In this document: piece by piece, positions 4,991 through 7,778 of the stretch | Position numbering within the stretch: position 1 is the first letter of the stretch | Layout of the letters: every line of letters starts with the position of its first letter | Origin: CAZYTO01 sp964650405 | Lineage (GTDB): Bacteria > Acidobacteriota > Thermoanaerobaculia > Gp7-AA8 | Direction of reading: 5' to 3' | NCBI GenBank assembly: GCA_964650405.1 | Contig: CAZYTO010000270.1 | Location: 1-7,778 of the forward strand | DNA: 7,778 nucleotides | Position numbers and translations under genes: made by a program | The notes under the pieces: generated by a model | Database searches by the model: none | Told to the model about the DNA's origin: nothing | The model's input: the letters and a program-made list of their open reading frames with translations, nothing else

Positions 4991-7177
4991 ATGCGCATGA
5001 AAGCAGTGCTCGCGGTAGCGCTTTCGTTCCTGGTGTCCGTTCTTGCCACTGCCGCAGCCGCGCAGACGCCACCCGGAACGTCCGGCCAAGGTGCGAGCCC
5101 ATCGCCGGAGAGCGTGAAGGGGACGCTCTGTTTTCTCTCAGCAGGCAAACTGGTGAACTGCGCCGGTACGAGCGAGCTGGCCCTGCCTGCGGAGCCGGCC
5201 GAGACGGCGCGGCCTTTCGTGTGGACGAGCGACGATGGATCGCGCGTGGCGGCAGGGACGCTCGCTGCGAAGGGCGACACGATCGACCTGGCGGCAAAAG
5301 AATGGCGCAATGCAGCCCTTCGCGTCGCCGGCGACACGGCGCACGGCTGGCCTCAGGATGCGGCCTTTCGTCTGACCACTCCGGAACGAAAAGAGTGGAG
5401 CTGGTCGTTGCCGGCCAGGACGATTAAACGGCTCACCACGCTCACCCTCCCGCCGGGCCGCTACGCGCTGACCGTATCCGCCGAGCACCACCGCGCCGCC
5501 GTGCGGCAGTTTGCGGTGGGCGAGACCGAGGCCCGAGTGAGCATTGGCGACATCACCCTCGCCCCGCTGGTGGTCGTGAACGCCCTGGTGGTCACGCATC
5601 GCGAAGATCGCGAGGTGCCCCTCGGTGGTGCGACCGTGACGGCATCGCTGTTCGCCGGGCCAGGTCCCGGGGACGTCAAGCTGCTGATGACGACGGGAGA
5701 CGACGGCAGAGTCCACGCGGAGCTGCCGCCGGCGCGGGGTGAGGTCGTCCTGCTCATCGCGCATCCGGGGCTGGTAACGAAGGCGATCGCCGTTTCCGTC
5801 GAGCCGGGAGACAAAGACTACGGCCGCGTTCTGCTTCTACCGGGGACGCAGCTCAAAGTGCACCTCGTGCGACCCGACTTGGAAGAGAGAAAGCTCACCG
5901 TCGATCTTCGCCGGCAGGATGAGAAGTACGAGAAGACCGAGCTCGGTACGCGCACGCTCGGACCGCACGAGGACGACCTGGTCTTCGACGACCTGGCGCC
6001 GGCGGAGCATTTCGTCGTGGTCAACGGAACCCAGCCGCTCGAGCACATCTCGAAGCAGGTCACGATCGAGGAGGGGAAACCGGGGACACTGGAGATCGAG
6101 ATCAAGCCCTTCACTCTCGACGGACTCGTTCGCTACGGCGGCGAGCCGTTGACGGACGGAAAGGTCGGCCTCTCTGCGCCCGCCATCTGGCGGGCCGAAG
6201 TTCCGCTCGATGGAGCGGGCCGGTTCGGCGGCACGATGTGGCAGCGCGGCAAGTTCAGCGCCTACGTTTCCAACCAGGCGCTTTTCGGTACTCCGTTCTT
6301 CACCGATTCACACCCGCACGGGGACGCCGACCCGACCGCGTGGACGATCGACGTGCCGAAGCGCCTCATTTCCGGACGCGTTCTGGACGAAGCGACGAAG
6401 GAGCCGCTGCCAAAGGCCAGGATGATGGTGCGGGCCGTCTTCAATCCGTCGTGGCTGACGTTTGACGGGAATGTGCAGATCGCGGACGACGGCACGTACC
6501 GCGTGCTGACCCTCAAGCCGGGTGACTGGTCTCTGCTCGTGACCGCACAAGGCTACCTCCCGGCCAATCCCCACTTTCAGGTCACCGACACGGACGGCTC
6601 CCGGAACTACGACGTGCTCCTGTCGCAGGGAAGCAGTCAGGCCCTCGAACTGACCTGGCCGGACGGCGCGCCGGTTGCGGGGGCAGACGTCATGGAAGGG
6701 TCGCTGGGGCGCGGGCTCTTTCAGCAAATGCAGCGCAGCAATCCGTCGGGGCATGTGGCCATGCGCGGACGGCCGGGCGACACGCAGACGGTGTACGTTT
6801 CTCCGCGGGAGGGCTCGCTGGCCATCATCCATGTGACCTACGGCCGCGAAGACGGCAAGCCGCTCCACATGACGGTTCCGCTTCCCGCCGGCACGCTGCG
6901 GGTGCTCGCAGTGGACGAGAGCGGAGCACCGGCCCTGACGACGTGTCTGCTTCGATGGAACGGCGAGGTGCTCCTGCCGGATGCGCTCATGCACCACGGC
7001 AGCGACCGCTCGCTGGCAAAGGGCGAGCATCTTTACGTGCGCATGCCGGCCGGGGTGTACGAGGTATGGCCCATCGAATACGGGCAGAACGTCCCGCCGG
7101 CCCTGCAGCCGGCACGGGCCGACCTGGCCTCAGGAGAGGCGTCGGCGACGGTGGTCGTGCCGCCGAAGGCGCACTGA
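4991..7177 (+). CDS. Large secreted protein with carboxypeptidase-regulatory-like beta-sandwich repeats
   Basis: A 728-residue protein of unknown function. A clear Sec signal peptide, MRMKAVLAVALSFLVSVLA plus AAAA-Q, has likely cleavage near Ala24, so it is exported. There is no lipobox, later membrane helix or C-terminal sorting signal that I can see. The body looks like a string of Ig-like or carboxypeptidase-regulatory-like beta-sandwich units. Examples are LPPGRYALTVSAEHH near 150-165, GGATVTASLFAGPG near 205-220, FTLDGLVRYGGEPLTDG near 374, ISGRVLDEATKEPLPKA near 460 followed by DDGTYRVLTLKPGDWSLLVTAQGY, LTWPDGAPVAGADV near 553, and LRVLAVDESGAPALTTC near 635. These units often occur in envelope or extracellular proteins as stability or binding modules. 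No catalytic motif is recognised. The ATG at 4991 is preferred because ATGAGG lies 8 nt upstream and the signal peptide starts there; the ATG at 4997 is possible. The gene appears monocistronic. Confidence 0.82.
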   Translation: MRMKAVLAVALSFLVSVLATAAAAQTPPGTSGQGASPSPESVKGTLCFLSAGKLVNCAGTSELALPAEPAETARPFVWTSDDGSRVAAGTLAAKGDTIDLAAKEWRNAALRVAGDTAHGWPQDAAFRLTTPERKEWSWSLPARTIKRLTTLTLPPGRYALTVSAEHHRAAVRQFAVGETEARVSIGDITLAPLVVVNALVVTHREDREVPLGGATVTASLFAGPGPGDVKLLMTTGDDGRVHAELPPARGEVVLLIAHPGLVTKAIAVSVEPGDKDYGRVLLLPGTQLKVHLVRPDLEERKLTVDLRRQDEKYEKTELGTRTLGPHEDDLVFDDLAPAEHFVVVNGTQPLEHISKQVTIEEGKPGTLEIEIKPFTLDGLVRYGGEPLTDGKVGLSAPAIWRAEVPLDGAGRFGGTMWQRGKFSAYVSNQALFGTPFFTDSHPHGDADPTAWTIDVPKRLISGRVLDEATKEPLPKARMMVRAVFNPSWLTFDGNVQIADDGTYRVLTLKPGDWSLLVTAQGYLPANPHFQVTDTDGSRNYDVLLSQGSSQALELTWPDGAPVAGADVMEGSLGRGLFQQMQRSNPSGHVAMRGRPGDTQTVYVSPREGSLAIIHVTYGREDGKPLHMTVPLPAGTLRVLAVDESGAPALTTCLLRWNGEVLLPDALMHHGSDRSLAKGEHLYVRMPAGVYEVWPIEYGQNVPPALQPARADLASGEASATVVVPPKAH

Positions 7178-7455
7178 TCCGAGTCGGGTTGCCGGGACCG
7201 CGGGGAATGTTTCTGGCCGTTCTCTCCTTCGTGGGTCTGCCGCATCCGGACCGCGGCCGGCCTACGGAAGGCAGCAAAGCGCGATCCGGGGAATGAGGCG
7301 GTTGACAGCCCTTGTTGGGCGGTGTTACCGTTTCAGCCCCTTTCCGGACGGGAAAGGTGTGTGGTTGTCTTTGAAGCTCCCCGGGCTGCGGCTGTTCACA
7401 CCTGCGTCGGGGTATCTCCGAAGATGCAAACAAGTGAGTCGTTTCAGGGAGAGTC
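7178..7455 (+). promoter_or_regulatory. rplM upstream region: promoter and structured leader
   Basis: No gene fits in these 278 bp. TTGACA (7302-7307) and TACCGT (7326-7331, matching the most conserved -10 positions T1, A2 and T6) are 18 bp apart, placing transcription start near 7338. The transcript would then begin at a perfect hairpin CCTTTCC-GGACG-GGAAAGG (7339-7357). A second, imperfect hairpin uses CCCCG (7379-7383) and CGGGG (7408-7412). The ribosome binding site AGGGAGAG is at 7446-7453. In E. coli L13 is known to repress its own operon through the leader; a similar role here is inference. No clear terminator for the upstream gene is seen; a GGACCGCGG direct repeat lies near 7195 and 7249. 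Confidence 0.5.
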
Positions 7456-7778
7456 ATGCGCACGTATTTTCCGAAACAGGGCGACATCGAGCCGAGATGG
7501 TTCGTCATCGACGCCGATGGCAAGACCCTCGGCCGCCTGTCGACGGTGATCGCCAACATCATCAGCGGCAAGGCCAAGCCGACCTACACGCCGTTCCTCG
7601 ACACCGGTGACCACGTCATCGTCATCAATGCCGAGAAGGTCCGGCTTACGGGCAAGAAGGAGAGCGACAAGGTCTACCGCACGCACTCGCTCTACCCGGG
7701 CGGCCTGAAGGAAAAGGCGGCCCGCTTCGTGCGCGCCGAGAAGCCGGAAGCGATGATCGAGGACTCAGTCTCGGGCAT
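7456..7778 (+). CDS. rplM: 50S ribosomal protein L13, 5' part
   Basis: The first 107 codons of L13 are present, cut by the right edge; the family is usually about 140-150 residues, so roughly a quarter to a third is missing. Recognisable blocks are RTYFPKQGDIEPRWFVIDA at the start, GKTLGRLSTVIANIISGK, YTPFLDTGDHVIVINAEKV, RLTGKKESDKVYRTHS, and YPGGLKEKAARFVRAEKPEAMIEDSVSG at the edge. L13 binds 23S rRNA early in 50S assembly. The ATG at 7456 has AGGGAGAG about five bases upstream and matches the family start exactly. rpsI (S9) normally follows and would be expected just beyond the window. No unusual feature is seen in the part present. Confidence 0.97.
   Translation, partial: MRTYFPKQGDIEPRWFVIDADGKTLGRLSTVIANIISGKAKPTYTPFLDTGDHVIVINAEKVRLTGKKESDKVYRTHSLYPGGLKEKAARFVRAEKPEAMIEDSVSG

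Noticed and set aside
4938..5297. Long N-terminal extension of folD
   Set aside because: It would run antisense through the signal peptide of the secreted protein and shows no folD similarity; the family N-terminus begins at 4937.
7178..7300. Small gene or tRNA between the secreted protein and rplM
   Set aside because: No cloverleaf pattern and no frame with a ribosome binding site were found; only short direct repeats are present.

Overview
The window is GC-rich bacterial chromosome with compact housekeeping genes and secreted or lipid-anchored proteins of low complexity. Carboxypeptidase-regulatory-like beta-sandwich domains, short Thr-rich lipoproteins and a minimal HicBA pair all fit an Acidobacteriota-like environmental bacterium. 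That placement is an inference from gene style; no marker gene in the window decides it.

Layout, left to right. (1) The 3' part of a GT-C type membrane glycosyltransferase (+) enters from the left edge and ends against hicA (-). Their 3' ends overlap by 8 bp under a 12-bp inverted repeat. (2) A minus-strand group: alpha/beta hydrolase (1247-2044), hicB antitoxin (973-1167) and hicA toxin (724-972). hicB looks frameshifted near its C-terminus: the next reading frame supplies the missing conserved tail and ends in a TTGA overlap with a possible hicA start. (3) Two tandem plus-strand lipoprotein genes (2273-2611 and 3020-3358), each of exactly 112 codons plus stop and about 40 % Thr in the mature part. 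They are separated by a strong intrinsic terminator, a CGCGGAG-type inverted repeat and a 350-bp gene-free leader. (4) A hairpin terminator shared with the convergent folD-coaE pair (-), which overlaps by TTGA. (5) Divergent from folD, a 728-residue secreted protein made of beta-sandwich repeats (+). (6) A roughly 280-bp leader with a plausible promoter and a 5' hairpin, leading into rplM (ribosomal protein L13), cut by the right edge.

How the genes relate. folD (one-carbon tetrahydrofolate metabolism) and coaE (last step of CoA synthesis) are core cofactor genes, probably translationally coupled. rplM starts a ribosomal protein unit. The hydrolase, TA pair, lipoproteins and large secreted protein are accessory or envelope genes, and nothing here ties them into one pathway. 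I see no transposase, integrase, CRISPR array, tRNA or rRNA. The least explained objects are the paired Thr-rich lipoproteins and the 728-residue secreted protein; the clearest anomaly is the hicB/hicA junction.
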